Source: Variovorax gossypii
GTDB lineage: Bacteria > Pseudomonadota > Gammaproteobacteria > Burkholderiales > Burkholderiaceae_C
DNA: 64,000 nucleotides
NCBI RefSeq assembly: GCF_003965815.1
Contig: NZ_RXOE01000005.1
Coordinates: 1 to 64,000 of the forward strand
Direction: 5' to 3'
Part shown: piece by piece, positions 23,501 to 31,861 of the stretch
How the letters are laid out: every line of letters starts with the position of its first letter
Numbering within the stretch: position 1 is the stretch's first letter
Translations under genes and position numbers: made by a program
Notes under the pieces: model-generated
Told to the model about the DNA's origin: nothing
Databases searched by the model: none
The model's input: only the letters and a program-made list of their open reading frames with translations

Positions 23501-24463
23501 ATGCAGCTTTCGATCCGCAAACTGCTTCGCATCGGCACGCTCGCCGGCGCACTCGTCGCGGCCTTGCCCGCGCTCGCACTGGAGACGGTGCGCTTCATGG
23601 CGCCAGGCTCGCCAGGCGGCGGCTACGACCAGACCGCCCGCACCCTCGGCAAGGCCATGCAGGAGGCCGGCGTGGCCAAGAGCGCGATGTACGACAACAA
23701 GAATGGCGCGGGCGGAACCCTGGGCCTTGCCCAGTTCGTCAACAGCTCCAAGGGGGACGTCAACGCCCTGTGCGTGATGGGCGCGATCATGGTGACCGGG
23801 GTCGTGCAGAACAAGCCGCAGATCTCGCTGGCCAACGCCACGCCGATCGCACGGCTCTTCACGGAATACAACGTGATCGCCGTGCGCAAGGACTCGCCCT
23901 ACCGGAGCTTCAACGACCTGATGGCCGACTTCAAGAAGAACCCTTCCAGCGTGAAGTGGGGTGGCGGCTCGAAGGGTTCGGTCGATCACATCGGCACGGC
24001 CGAGCTCGCCGGCGCGGCCGGCATCCCTGTCTCGAAGGTCAACTACATCCCGTTCGGCGGTGGGGGCGAGGTCGTCTCCGCAACGCTGGGCGGCCACATC
24101 ACAGCCATCACGGGCGGCTACGCGGAGCTGTCGAAGTACATCGAGGCGGGCCAGTTCCGTGTGCTCGCCGTCGGCGCCCCCACCCGCATGCCGGGCGTGG
24201 ACGCCCCCACGCTGAAGGAAACCGGCTACGACATGCAGATCGGCAACTGGCGTGGTGTCTACGGCGCGGCCAACCTCACCCCGGCCCAGCGCAAGGAACT
24301 CACGGACGCCGTCCTTGCAGCGACCCGGACCAAGGGATGGCAGGACGCCGTGAAAGCCAATGCCTGGTCGCCCAGCGTGATCACCGGTGACGAGTTCTCG
24401 AAGTTCGTCGACGACGAGCACACGCGCCTGCGCTCCGTCATGACCCATGTCGGTCTGATTTGA
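23501..24463 (+). CDS. Tripartite tricarboxylate transporter substrate-binding protein (TctC-like)
   Basis: A 320-residue protein from the ATG at 23501, chosen because gaaggagac lies 5-13 bases upstream. A Sec leader (LLRIGTLAGALVAALPALAL) is followed by ETVRFMAPGSPGGGYDQTAR, a TctC-type start, and GGHITAITGGYAELSKYIEA, VRKDSPYRSFNDLMADF. It is more like genuine citrate-type TctC than the Bug proteins. It leads into the aconitase gene 49 bases on. TctA/TctB are missing, and a CitMHS permease is present instead. Confidence 0.87.
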   Translation: MQLSIRKLLRIGTLAGALVAALPALALETVRFMAPGSPGGGYDQTARTLGKAMQEAGVAKSAMYDNKNGAGGTLGLAQFVNSSKGDVNALCVMGAIMVTGVVQNKPQISLANATPIARLFTEYNVIAVRKDSPYRSFNDLMADFKKNPSSVKWGGGSKGSVDHIGTAELAGAAGIPVSKVNYIPFGGGGEVVSATLGGHITAITGGYAELSKYIEAGQFRVLAVGAPTRMPGVDAPTLKETGYDMQIGNWRGVYGAANLTPAQRKELTDAVLAATRTKGWQDAVKANAWSPSVITGDEFSKFVDDEHTRLRSVMTHVGLI

Positions 24464-24512
24464 CGCCCTCTTTGCTCCCCTGCCCCGCCAGGGCACCCAC
24501 GAAGGAATACGA

Positions 24513-27290
24513 ATGAAACTGAAACCCGAAATCAAGCAACTCGCCCTGGCGAACCGTTCCGTGCGCTACGTATCGATCGCCGATGTTCCCGGCGTCGACG
24601 AACTGCCTTTTTCGCTGCGCATCCTGCTGGAAAACCTGCTGCGCCAGGCCAGCCGCGGCACCGACACCCAGGCCGAGATCGATGCCCTGCTTGCGCGGCG
24701 CCTCGGCAGCGGCCTGAGCTTCTACCCGGTGCGGGTCTTCGGGCAGGACATCCTCGGCCAGGTGATGCTGGTGGACATGGCCGGCATCCGAGACGCCGTG
24801 GCCGACGCCGGCGGCGATCCCTCCCGGGTCAGTCCGAAGGTGCCGGTGGACGTGATCATCGACCACTCTCTGCAGGTCGACAGCTGGGCCACGCCGGATG
24901 CGCGGCGCATCAATCTCGAGAAAGAGTACGAGCGCAATGGGGAGCGCTTTGCGTTCCTGCGCTGGTGCGCCAGCAGCTTCGAAGGTGTGCGCATCGTGCC
25001 GCCAGGCAAGGGCATCATGCATCAGATCCACCTCGAGCACATCGGCAAGGTGGTGTGGACCGAGCAGACCGCCGAGGGCGAGCTCGCGATCCCGGACACC
25101 TGCGTGGGAACCGACAGCCACACGCCCATGATCAACGGCCTCGGCGTCCTCGGCTGGGGCGTGGGCGGCATCGAAGCCGAGGCTGTGATGGTCGGCAAGC
25201 CGGTCGCACTGGCGCTGCCGGAGGTGGTCGGCATGGAGGTCAGGGGCCGGCTGCGCGAAGGGGTGCTGCCGACCGACCTGGTCCTGGCCATCACGCAACG
25301 CATGCGCAGCATGGGTGTGGTGGGCAAGTTCGTCGAGTTCTTCGGCAACGGCCTCGATGCACTCTCGCTCGGCGACCGCGGGATGATCGCGAACATGGCA
25401 CCGGAATACGGCGCGACCGCCGTGTACTTCCCGATCGACGAACGCACCATGGACTACCTGCGGATGACGGGCCGTGAGAAGGACCAGCTCGAACTGGTCG
25501 AGGCGTTCGCCAAGGCGCAGAAGCTCTGGCGCAGCGAGGCGACCCCATCTCCGACGTTCGACGCGGTCGTGACACTGGATCTCGACGACATCCGCCCTTG
25601 CCTGGCGGGCCCTCGCAATCCGGAAGACCGGCTCGACCTCGACACCGTGCCCAGCACGTTTCTTCAACACCATCAGGAGATCGCGGGCCGGCCGCTCGAT
25701 GCAAACCGCGCCGTACCGGTCGATGGCGAGAGTTTCTCCCTGCGCGATGGCGCCGTGCTGATCGCAGCCATCACGAGTTGCACCAACACCGCCAACCCCG
25801 TGAACATGATGGCCGCTGGCCTGGTTGCGAGGAAAGCCGTCGCGCTGGGGTTGAAGACGCAACCGTGGGTCAAGACCTCTCTGGTGCCTGGCAGCCACGT
25901 CACTGCGGCGGTGCTCGAGAAAGCCGGGCTGCAGGACGCGCTCGACACGCTCGGCTTCAACGTGGCCGGATTCGGCTGCACCACGTGCAACGGGGGATCG
26001 GGGCCGCTGCCCGACGCCCTGGTCGAAGCCATTGAGCGGGACAAGCTGGTGGGTACCGCCGTTCTCTCCGGCAACCGCAACTTCGAAGGTCGCATTCACC
26101 CCAATGTGCGCGCGGCCTACCTTGGCTCGCCGGCCCTCGTGGTCATCTACGCCTTGACGGGCTCGCTGACTGTCGACGTGACGAAAGAGCCCATCGGCAC
26201 AGGCTCCAACGGACAGCCGGTCTACATGCGCGACGTATGGCCGACGGCCGTCGAGATCGCCCATGCGGTCAAAGGGGCCTACGAACCCGGGCTCTTCCGC
26301 GAGAAGTACGCCGACCTGTTCGATGGCGGCGAAGCCTGGGACGCCCTGAGCGGCGAGCGCAGCGAGCGCTTTGCCTGGCAAGACGCCAGCACCTACGTGC
26401 GCCGCCCACCCTACTTCGAGAACCTGTCGCTCGAGCCTGCTGCCGTTCAGGACATCGAGGGGATGCGACCTCTGGTCATCCTCGGCGACTCCGTCACCAC
26501 CGATCACATCTCGCCCTCGGGGGCCATCAGCCTCGGCACACCGGCCGCGGATTTCCTGCTGGCCAAGGGCGTCGAGAAGCGCAACTTCAACAACTACACC
26601 ACGCGACGCGGCAATCACGACGTGGCGGTCCGGGCTACCTTCGCGAACATCCGGCTGCGCAACCAGATCGTGCCCGGTATCGAGGGCGGCATGACGAAGC
26701 TGATGCCCGAGGGCACGCAGATGCGCATCTTCGAAGCGGCCGAGGCGTATCTGCGCCGCGATGTTCCGTTGGCCGTCATCGCCGGCAAGAACTACGGTTG
26801 CGGCTCCTCGCGCGACTGGGCCGCCAAGGGCGTGGCCTTGCTGGGTGTGAAGGCCGTCATCGCCGAGAGCTTCGAGCGCATCCACCGAACCAATCTCGTG
26901 GGCATGGGTGTCCTGCCGCTGCAGTTCGACCCAGGCACCACGGCGCAATCGCTGGGACTCGACGGCAGCGAGCGGATCGATATCCCTGCACTGGCCAGCC
27001 GCCTCGGCGTGGCCGGGCGCGTGGAGGCGCTCGTGCATCGAGCAGACGGCACGACCACGACAGTTCCGCTGACCATTCGGCTCGACACCGAGGAAGACGT
27101 GGCGTACTGGCGTCACGGCGGCATCCTGCCCCTGGTCTGGCGAGACTACGTCCGCACAAAGCCCGAGGAGCATGTCTCCCATTCGGCCCGGCCGATCCAG
27201 GGCGATGCCGCCGAGCCGCGGCATGAACTGCCGGATGCGATGCCTGCCAGCGACGTTCCCAGCTCGGCACAAGGCGTGTCCCTGAGCTAG
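24513..27290 (+). CDS. acnA: Aconitate hydratase (AcnA type)
   Basis: A 925-residue protein covering the whole AcnA/IRP-type aconitase. The [4Fe-4S] ligands are in the SCTNT motif (LIAAITSCTNTANPVNMMAA) and in FGCTTCNGGSGPLPDAL. The C-terminal swivel domain has YGCGSSRDWAAKGVALLGVK and SFERIHRTNLVGMGVLPLQF. It converts citrate, cis-aconitate and isocitrate; AcnD (2-methylcitrate) is the close alternative, and its PrpF partner occurs at 18951, but AcnA is preferred from the total length. The ~25-residue C-terminal tail beyond the domain looks unusual. Local operon position with a transporter suggests a dedicated copy. Confidence 0.82.
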   Translation: MKLKPEIKQLALANRSVRYVSIADVPGVDELPFSLRILLENLLRQASRGTDTQAEIDALLARRLGSGLSFYPVRVFGQDILGQVMLVDMAGIRDAVADAGGDPSRVSPKVPVDVIIDHSLQVDSWATPDARRINLEKEYERNGERFAFLRWCASSFEGVRIVPPGKGIMHQIHLEHIGKVVWTEQTAEGELAIPDTCVGTDSHTPMINGLGVLGWGVGGIEAEAVMVGKPVALALPEVVGMEVRGRLREGVLPTDLVLAITQRMRSMGVVGKFVEFFGNGLDALSLGDRGMIANMAPEYGATAVYFPIDERTMDYLRMTGREKDQLELVEAFAKAQKLWRSEATPSPTFDAVVTLDLDDIRPCLAGPRNPEDRLDLDTVPSTFLQHHQEIAGRPLDANRAVPVDGESFSLRDGAVLIAAITSCTNTANPVNMMAAGLVARKAVALGLKTQPWVKTSLVPGSHVTAAVLEKAGLQDALDTLGFNVAGFGCTTCNGGSGPLPDALVEAIERDKLVGTAVLSGNRNFEGRIHPNVRAAYLGSPALVVIYALTGSLTVDVTKEPIGTGSNGQPVYMRDVWPTAVEIAHAVKGAYEPGLFREKYADLFDGGEAWDALSGERSERFAWQDASTYVRRPPYFENLSLEPAAVQDIEGMRPLVILGDSVTTDHISPSGAISLGTPAADFLLAKGVEKRNFNNYTTRRGNHDVAVRATFANIRLRNQIVPGIEGGMTKLMPEGTQMRIFEAAEAYLRRDVPLAVIAGKNYGCGSSRDWAAKGVALLGVKAVIAESFERIHRTNLVGMGVLPLQFDPGTTAQSLGLDGSERIDIPALASRLGVAGRVEALVHRADGTTTTVPLTIRLDTEEDVAYWRHGGILPLVWRDYVRTKPEEHVSHSARPIQGDAAEPRHELPDAMPASDVPSSAQGVSLS

Positions 27291-27461
27291 CCGGCGGGAG
27301 CCGGTCTCCCGAGCCATTCATTCCTTCGTTCGCCCTCGTCGCGGCGGCCAGGCAGCCGCCGCGGGGGTGACTGCTGCCCATCGAGCGCCCGTCAAGCAGA
27401 CAAACGCGTCCCGCCTGGCGCGCCACGATCCGTCCGGGCCTTCCTCATATCGAGACCACAC
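27291..27461. other. Intergenic between aconitase and CitMHS transporter
   Basis: A 171-base gap within an apparent operon. It contains the inverted, GC-rich segments ggcggcc and ggcagccgccgcggg, which could form a stem but lack a T-run. No clear ribosome site precedes the ATG at 27462. Confidence 0.3.
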
Positions 27462-28775
27462 ATGCTGACCATCCTCGCGTATTCCATGATCATCGTCTTC
27501 ATGGCGCTGCTCATGACGGGGCGCCTCACCGCGCTCATTGCACTGATCGTCGTACCGATCATCTTCGCCCTGATCGGTGGATTCGGGGCGGATGTCGGCC
27601 CCATGGTGATCAACGGCATCAAGGCCATTGCGCCCACCGGCGTGCTGCTGCTTTTCGCGATCCTCTACTTCGGCCTGATGATCGACGTCGGCCTGTTCGA
27701 TCCGTTGATCCGGCTCATCGTGCGAATGTCCAAGGGTGATCCGGTGCGCGTCATCATCGGCTCGGCGTTGCTCGCGCTGGTCGTTTCCCTGGACGGCGAC
27801 GGTTCCACAACCTACCTGCTGTGCGTCACCGCCATGCTGCCGCTGCACCGGCGACTGGGCATCAACCCGCTGATCCTCCCCTGCGTCACGATGATGGGCA
27901 ACAGCATCATGAACATCGCGCCGTGGGGTGGTCCGACCGCACGCGTCATGAGCGCACTGCACGTCGACGCCTCGCAGGTCTTCGTTCCACTCATCGGGCC
28001 GATGGCCATGGCAAGCGCGGCCACGATCGCCGTGGCGTGGTACCTCGGAGTGAGGGAGCGCCGGCGTCTGAAGACGGTCGAGTGGAAGCCGGTGCACGCT
28101 GAAGTCTCTGCCCTTGGCGGGGAAGTGAACCTTGACGCCGCGCAAGCACCTCACCAAAGCCGAGCGAAGATGGCTTTCAATCTGGCACTGACCCTGGTGT
28201 TGATGGCCTGCCTGACGATGGCCGTGCTCCCGTTGCCCTTGCTCTTCATGGGTGCGTTCGCCATCGCGATCTCGGTCAACTTCCCCGCGATCAAGGACCA
28301 GAAGGAACGCATTGCCGAGCACTCGGCAAGCGCCCTTTCGGTGGTGGCCGTGATCTTCGCGGCGGGCGTGTTCACCGGGATCCTCTCCGGCACCAAGATG
28401 ACCGATGCGATCGCGCACAGCGTCATCAACGCGATTCCCGCTTCGGCCGGCCACTACCTGCCGCTGATCACCGCGTTGCTCAGCGCGCCGATGACGTTCT
28501 TCCTTTCCAATGACGCTTTCTATTTCGGGGTCGTGCCGATCCTTGCGGAAGCGGCAAAGGGCTACGGCATTGCGCCCGAAATCATTGCACGCGCATCACT
28601 GCTCGGACAACCGGTGCATCAGCTCAGCCCCTTGGTGGCCGCCAACTATGTGCTGATGGGTGTGGCAGGCGTCGAATTCGGTGCGCACCAGAAGTTCACC
28701 CTCAGATGGGCATTGCTGCTGGTCGTCGTCATGATCGTCGCTGCCGGGCTCTTCGGCATCGTGCCACTTCTCTAG
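27462..28775 (+). CDS. CitMHS-family citrate/metal-proton symporter
   Basis: A 437-residue protein with about 12 membrane segments. Signature stretches include MALLMTGRLTALIALIVVPI, ILYFGLMIDVGLFDPLIRLI, SLDGDGSTTYLLCVTAMLPL and MMGNSIMNIAPWGGPTARVM, all typical of the CitM/CitMHS family that imports metal-citrate complexes. It ends the aconitase operon (171 bases after). A substrate of citrate, tricarballylate or aconitate type is inferred from neighbours. Confidence 0.88.
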   Translation: MLTILAYSMIIVFMALLMTGRLTALIALIVVPIIFALIGGFGADVGPMVINGIKAIAPTGVLLLFAILYFGLMIDVGLFDPLIRLIVRMSKGDPVRVIIGSALLALVVSLDGDGSTTYLLCVTAMLPLHRRLGINPLILPCVTMMGNSIMNIAPWGGPTARVMSALHVDASQVFVPLIGPMAMASAATIAVAWYLGVRERRRLKTVEWKPVHAEVSALGGEVNLDAAQAPHQSRAKMAFNLALTLVLMACLTMAVLPLPLLFMGAFAIAISVNFPAIKDQKERIAEHSASALSVVAVIFAAGVFTGILSGTKMTDAIAHSVINAIPASAGHYLPLITALLSAPMTFFLSNDAFYFGVVPILAEAAKGYGIAPEIIARASLLGQPVHQLSPLVAANYVLMGVAGVEFGAHQKFTLRWALLLVVVMIVAAGLFGIVPLL

Positions 28776-28805
28776 GCTGCGCTGCGGTTCCATGGAGAGT
28801 TCGAG

Positions 28806-29039
28806 TCCCCAGGGATGACGCATATCTGCGCTTCCTGGGCTTCGGAACAACCAGGCTCTCCTGCTTCATCAACCGCTGCACCACCTTCTCGGAGATCACC
28901 ACGTCCTGCCTGGTGAGCGAAGCTTGCAGCCTGCGGTCGCCGTAACCGCGATGGTTCGATTCAAGGATGTCGGTGATGGATTTGCGCACCGAGAGGTGTT
29001 TACCGCCCACCGCCAGACGCGCCCGATGGTAGAAGAAGG
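28806..29039 (-). pseudogene. IS3-family transposase remnant, downstream half
   Basis: The minus frame reads PFFYHRARLAVGGKHLSVRK, then HRGYGDRRLQASLTRQDVVI and SEKVVQRLMKQESLVVPKPR, the HTH_21 segment of IS3-type OrfB transposases. The catalytic rve domain is absent; the sequence ends near 28806 soon after the CitMHS stop. The end at 29039 is the exact site where an IS66-type element inserted. The missing upstream part continues at 30459. Confidence 0.75.
29032..29039 (+). repeat. 8-bp target-site duplication (left)
   Basis: The octamer gaagaagg directly abuts the left terminus gtaagcg of the IS66-type element and is repeated exactly at 30459-30466 next to the right terminus. An 8-bp duplication is characteristic of IS66-family insertion. 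Confidence 0.85.
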
Positions 29040-29121
29040 GTAAGCGGCCAGCCGCCCCACCTTGAGAACCGAGGCCAAGCCGGAGACCATGCTGTCCATC
29101 TAAGTTAGCTGGACATCATCA

Positions 29122-29514
29122 ATGGACGTCAATTCGAAGCAACGGCGCCGTCACAGCGCAGAGTTCAAGGCGCAAGTTCTCGCCGCTTGCGCAGAGCCAG
29201 GAGCATCGGTTGCGGTGGTTGCGCTGTCATTCCAGTTGAACGACAACCTTGTGCATCAATGGCGTCGCGGACGCGGGGCGAGTCCAGTTCCATCGGCGAT
29301 GTCGACGACGGTTGCCGAGTCAGCACCGCAGTTCATCGCGCTGTCGTTGCCCCCGCTACCACCGCCCTCGGCGCCAGCGATCGTTGCGGTTGCTGCCGTC
29401 GCTGCCGAGGAGATCCGTCTTGAGTTCAAGCGCGGCGCGATCGGCGTGAGCGTGATGTGACCCGTCTCGGCGGCTGCAGATTGCGCAGCATGGCTTCGCG
29501 AGGTGCTGCGTTGA
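29122..29514 (+). pseudogene. tnpA: IS66 tnpA (accessory protein) with in-frame stop
   Basis: From the ATG at 29122 the protein begins MDVNSKQRRRHSAEFKAQVL and has the helix-turn-helix VALSFQLNDNLVHQWRRGRG of IS66 TnpA. A TGA at 29458-29460 stops it at 112 residues, but the same frame continues PVSAAADCAAWLREVLR to 29512. That is the normal TnpA ending, in which the codon before PVSAA is Trp (TGG). A single G-to-A change therefore explains the stop. The intended stop overlaps the tnpB start. Confidence 0.8.
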
Positions 29515-29580
29515 TCCGCATCGACGCGCTGTGGCTATGCACGAAGCCAGTGGACATGCGCTCCGGTGCCGAGCGGCTGC
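29511..29580 (+). pseudogene. tnpB: IS66 tnpB 5' fragment
   Basis: Starting with TTG at 29511 (overlapping the original tnpA stop), the frame encodes LIRIDALWLCTKPVDMRSGA then ERLL, the standard beginning of IS66 TnpB. Similarity stops around 29580, three bases before the stop codon of the opposite-strand hydrolase gene. The remaining ~90 codons were lost when the cargo joined. Confidence 0.8.
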
Positions 29581-29582
29581 TT

Positions 29583-30272
29583 TTAGCCAATCACGAACTT
29601 GCAAATTTCGCGCGAATACTCTCTGAGAAACGCATTTTTGTCGGGCAGTGGCTCCGTTGTATGTGGAGGGGGAGTGTCCATGAATGAAAAGTGGCCTGCC
29701 CCTTCTGTGACGCGGACGTCCACGGAAACCGAGTCGGGCATCGCACTCGCCATCCATTCGGTTTGGATCGGAGGAGTGATGCTATCCACCGAACCTACCC
29801 ACGTCAGGACTGGAACTCGCACCGCATCAAGTGCTGCGGGCGCACGGAAGAATCCAGTTGGGGGAGCCAAGAGAGCTAGACGAGTCAATCGACCGTCCGA
29901 TGCAATCAAAATGCGTCGACCTGGTCCTAACCACATTTGAGCTCCCGCCATGGCGACGAGGGTGGCCGCACCAATCGAATGCCCCACACCTATCACCTTC
30001 GCCGAGGGCTCAATGAATGCGTCGAGTGCGAGGGAGAGACGTCTTGCGCGGAGAGTCAGTTCGTCCTCGCTTGGGGTAGTCGAAGCAAGCCGCTCGAAAT
30101 GCGGCGCCACGATCATGCAGCCAGACTCGGCCAATGCGTTGAGGAGAGTAGCGTGACGTTCTGGCTGGCCGCCCGTGCCCACTGCGAAAAGAACCACAGG
30201 AGCACCAGTGGCTGCTTCCTGCACCGACACCTTGAATGAATCACCGCCGTCTTGCAGCGTCTGCGTCAGCAT
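29583..30272 (-). CDS. Alpha/beta hydrolase carried inside the IS66-type element
   Basis: A 229-residue protein from the ATG at 30272, supported by aaggag at 30282-30287. It shows VVLFAVGTGGQPERHATLLN near the oxyanion site, the nucleophile elbow KVIGVGHSIGAATLVAMAGA (GHSIG), an acidic strand VPVLTWVGSVDSITPP and the histidine in VRVTEGAGHFSFMD. This is a complete Ser-Asp-His set of the dienelactone-hydrolase-like class. It is the only intact gene in the element and lies opposite to tnpA. It is therefore a cargo gene; substrate unknown. Confidence 0.8.
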   Translation of the reverse strand: MLTQTLQDGGDSFKVSVQEAATGAPVVLFAVGTGGQPERHATLLNALAESGCMIVAPHFERLASTTPSEDELTLRARRLSLALDAFIEPSAKVIGVGHSIGAATLVAMAGAQMWLGPGRRILIASDGRLTRLALLAPPTGFFRAPAALDAVRVPVLTWVGSVDSITPPIQTEWMASAMPDSVSVDVRVTEGAGHFSFMDTPPPHTTEPLPDKNAFLREYSREICKFVIG

Positions 30273-30458
30273 CAAAAGTCAGCTCCTTGTCATATGTGGA
30301 ATCGATAGGGTCTTGCACGATGCATCGTCATCAAGTTCTTGCCCCGTCTCGACCCGCATTCTGCCGGGCCAACGAACGCCGGTCTGGACAGGCAGCGAGA
30401 GCTAGCCTGTCGTTGGCATCGCTGTCAATTGATCAAGGTGGAATGACTGTTCGCTTAC

Positions 30459-30466
30459 GAAGAAGG
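30459..30466 (+). repeat. 8-bp target-site duplication (right)
   Basis: Exact copy of gaagaagg at 29032-29039, abutting the right terminus cgcttac of the IS66-type element. Together they restore the interrupted IS3 sequence when one copy is removed. Confidence 0.85.
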
Positions 30467-30740
30467 AGCTACGTGCAAGACCCAATCCCCAACCGCGCGA
30501 GGAGATCTGGCAGGCCGTCGCGCTCTCTCAGGGCGCCAATCAGCAGTGTCTCCCGGTTGGTCAGGAGCTGCAGATCGACGCCCAGGCCTTTTTCAACAGT
30601 TCATTGGCCTTGTTCAAGAGGTCCCGCTCATCGAGCGTGGGCAAAGGTGATACTCGACAGCCGCCACCTTCTGCGCCTGCGAATACTTCGGTTCACGGCC
30701 CGCGTGGGAATACATGAACGACCTCCTGGCAGCCCAAGTT
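30459..30740 (-). pseudogene. IS3-family remnant, upstream half (OrfA and start of OrfB)
   Basis: The minus strand has an ATG at 30715 (MYSHAGREPKYSQAQKVAAV, an OrfA-type start), then DERDLLNKANELLKK, then in another frame LLTNRETLLIGALRERDGLP and DLLARLG, and finally ARSSFF just before 30459. Joined to the left half (28806-29039, beginning FFYHRARLAV) this restores the IS3 sequence LARSSFFYHRARLAV across one copy of the duplication. Several frameshifts and an internal deletion show it was already decayed. An aaaaagg run near the frame change fits an IS3 frameshift site. Confidence 0.7.
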
Positions 30741-30842
30741 TTTGTCCGCCCCCCGTGGCCCAGTTTTCAGCGCGAGTCAACATGCGCGGCACACCTCGCA
30801 AGGGTTCGATCCTCCCTTCGATCTCGGCGAATTTTCTGAGGG
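30741..30842. other. Short gap, possible edge of the IS3 remnant
   Basis: No gene. The segment cccagttttcagcgcgagt (30760-30778) could be the outer terminal repeat of the IS3 element, since such elements often end with gcgctgaaaactg-like sequence. Without the other end it cannot be confirmed. Confidence 0.3.
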
Positions 30843-31790
30843 CTATCGAACCCGCTTCGGAACATCGCCAATGATGGTTGCGCGCATCATGTGGCGCTCC
30901 GAGGGGTAGTAGTCGGACACCGCGTAGTGCTGGACTGCCCGGTTGTCCCAGAAGACGATGGTGTCCGGCTCCCAGTGCACACGCACCTGGTATTCCGGGA
31001 TCTTGGCCTGACGCACGAGCAGGTCGAACAGCTCGCGAATCTGGGTCGGTGTATCCATGCCCCAATCCGAGCCCAGAACTGCCCGGTAGTTGGCGATGTG
31101 CGTGGTGTGGATTTCGTTCACGTACAGGATCAACTCCCCGGTTTCAGGATGGGTGATGACCACCGGATGTTCCACGGAACGATGTCGATCCCGATATGCG
31201 GCTCGTTCGTTCGGATCCATCTTTTTGAACAATGCGACATTGATGTCGTTGACTGCCACCATGCTGTCGATCTTGCGCTTGACCTCCTCCGGCAACCCGG
31301 CGTATGCCTGGACCATGTTGCAGAAGATGGTGTCTCCTCCAACTTCCGGGCACTTGATGCAACGAAGAATAGAACCCATCGAGGGTTTCTCGTAGAACGC
31401 GGTGTCCGAGTGAAAGAGGTTCTCGGCGCCCTTTTTTTCCTTGGAAGCCTTGAGCTGAACAAGCTCGGGGAATTCCGCGTTGGCGGCCAGCAGCGGATTC
31501 TGCGTCTCGAGATCGCCGAACTTTCGAGCGAACGCCACATGCTGCGCGGGGGAGACAGGCTGACGCCGGATGACCAGCACCCGGAAGGCCAGCAGCAGTG
31601 CGCGAATCCTGGCAATGCCGTCGTCATCGAGATCCGGCACAAACAGATCCTGCAACTCCAACCCGAGCGACGGGGCCAATCGACGGGTCTTCCATCCCGA
31701 AGGCAATCCCTCGAGCGCGCGCTTCATGGCCGGGCTCGATTCGACAGGTGTCCAGCGTGAAGCCGTTTCATCGGCAATGTTCAATGACAT
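30843..31790 (-). CDS. TauD/TfdA-family Fe(II)/2-oxoglutarate dioxygenase
   Basis: A 315-residue protein. The iron ligands are His and Asp in ENLFHSDTAFYEKPS and the distal His in FWDNRAVQHYAVSDYYP; the 2-oxoglutarate-binding Arg is in RHMMRATIIGD. The N-terminal half has GLELQDLFVPDLDDDGIARI, RVLVIRRQPVSPAQHVAFAR typical of TauD/TfdA enzymes, which hydroxylate sulfonates, aryloxyacids or related small acids. A Bug-family gene 71 bases upstream is likely in the same operon, providing uptake of the substrate. Exact substrate unknown. Confidence 0.88.
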   Translation of the reverse strand: MSLNIADETASRWTPVESSPAMKRALEGLPSGWKTRRLAPSLGLELQDLFVPDLDDDGIARIRALLLAFRVLVIRRQPVSPAQHVAFARKFGDLETQNPLLAANAEFPELVQLKASKEKKGAENLFHSDTAFYEKPSMGSILRCIKCPEVGGDTIFCNMVQAYAGLPEEVKRKIDSMVAVNDINVALFKKMDPNERAAYRDRHRSVEHPVVITHPETGELILYVNEIHTTHIANYRAVLGSDWGMDTPTQIRELFDLLVRQAKIPEYQVRVHWEPDTIVFWDNRAVQHYAVSDYYPSERHMMRATIIGDVPKRVR

Positions 31791-31861
31791 TCGTGTCTCC
31801 TTTCAATCTATTGATGCAATTCGACGCGCGGAACCTCGGGCCCGGTTCGCGCAGTCTTCTC

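Larger units (their letters stand above)
29040..30458. mobile_element. IS66-family-derived element (1419 bp) carrying an alpha/beta-hydrolase gene
   Basis: The element has imperfect terminal inverted repeats beginning GTAAGCG: left 29040-29066, right 30432-30458, matching at 20 of the first 26 positions, with a perfect shared CCACCTTGA block. It is bordered by the direct repeat gaagaagg. Inside are a nonsense-mutated tnpA, the first ~24 codons of tnpB, and an intact hydrolase gene in the opposite direction. The rest of tnpB and all of tnpC (the transposase) are missing. It cannot move by itself, but ends and duplication show that it moved as a unit, probably helped by a full IS66 elsewhere. 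It sits inside an IS3-family transposase remnant. Confidence 0.85.

Noticed and set aside
24438-27317. A 959-codon open frame on the minus strand opposite the aconitase gene
   Set aside because: It mirrors the high-GC third positions of acnA, is His/Arg/Gly rich and lacks any motif; a shadow frame.
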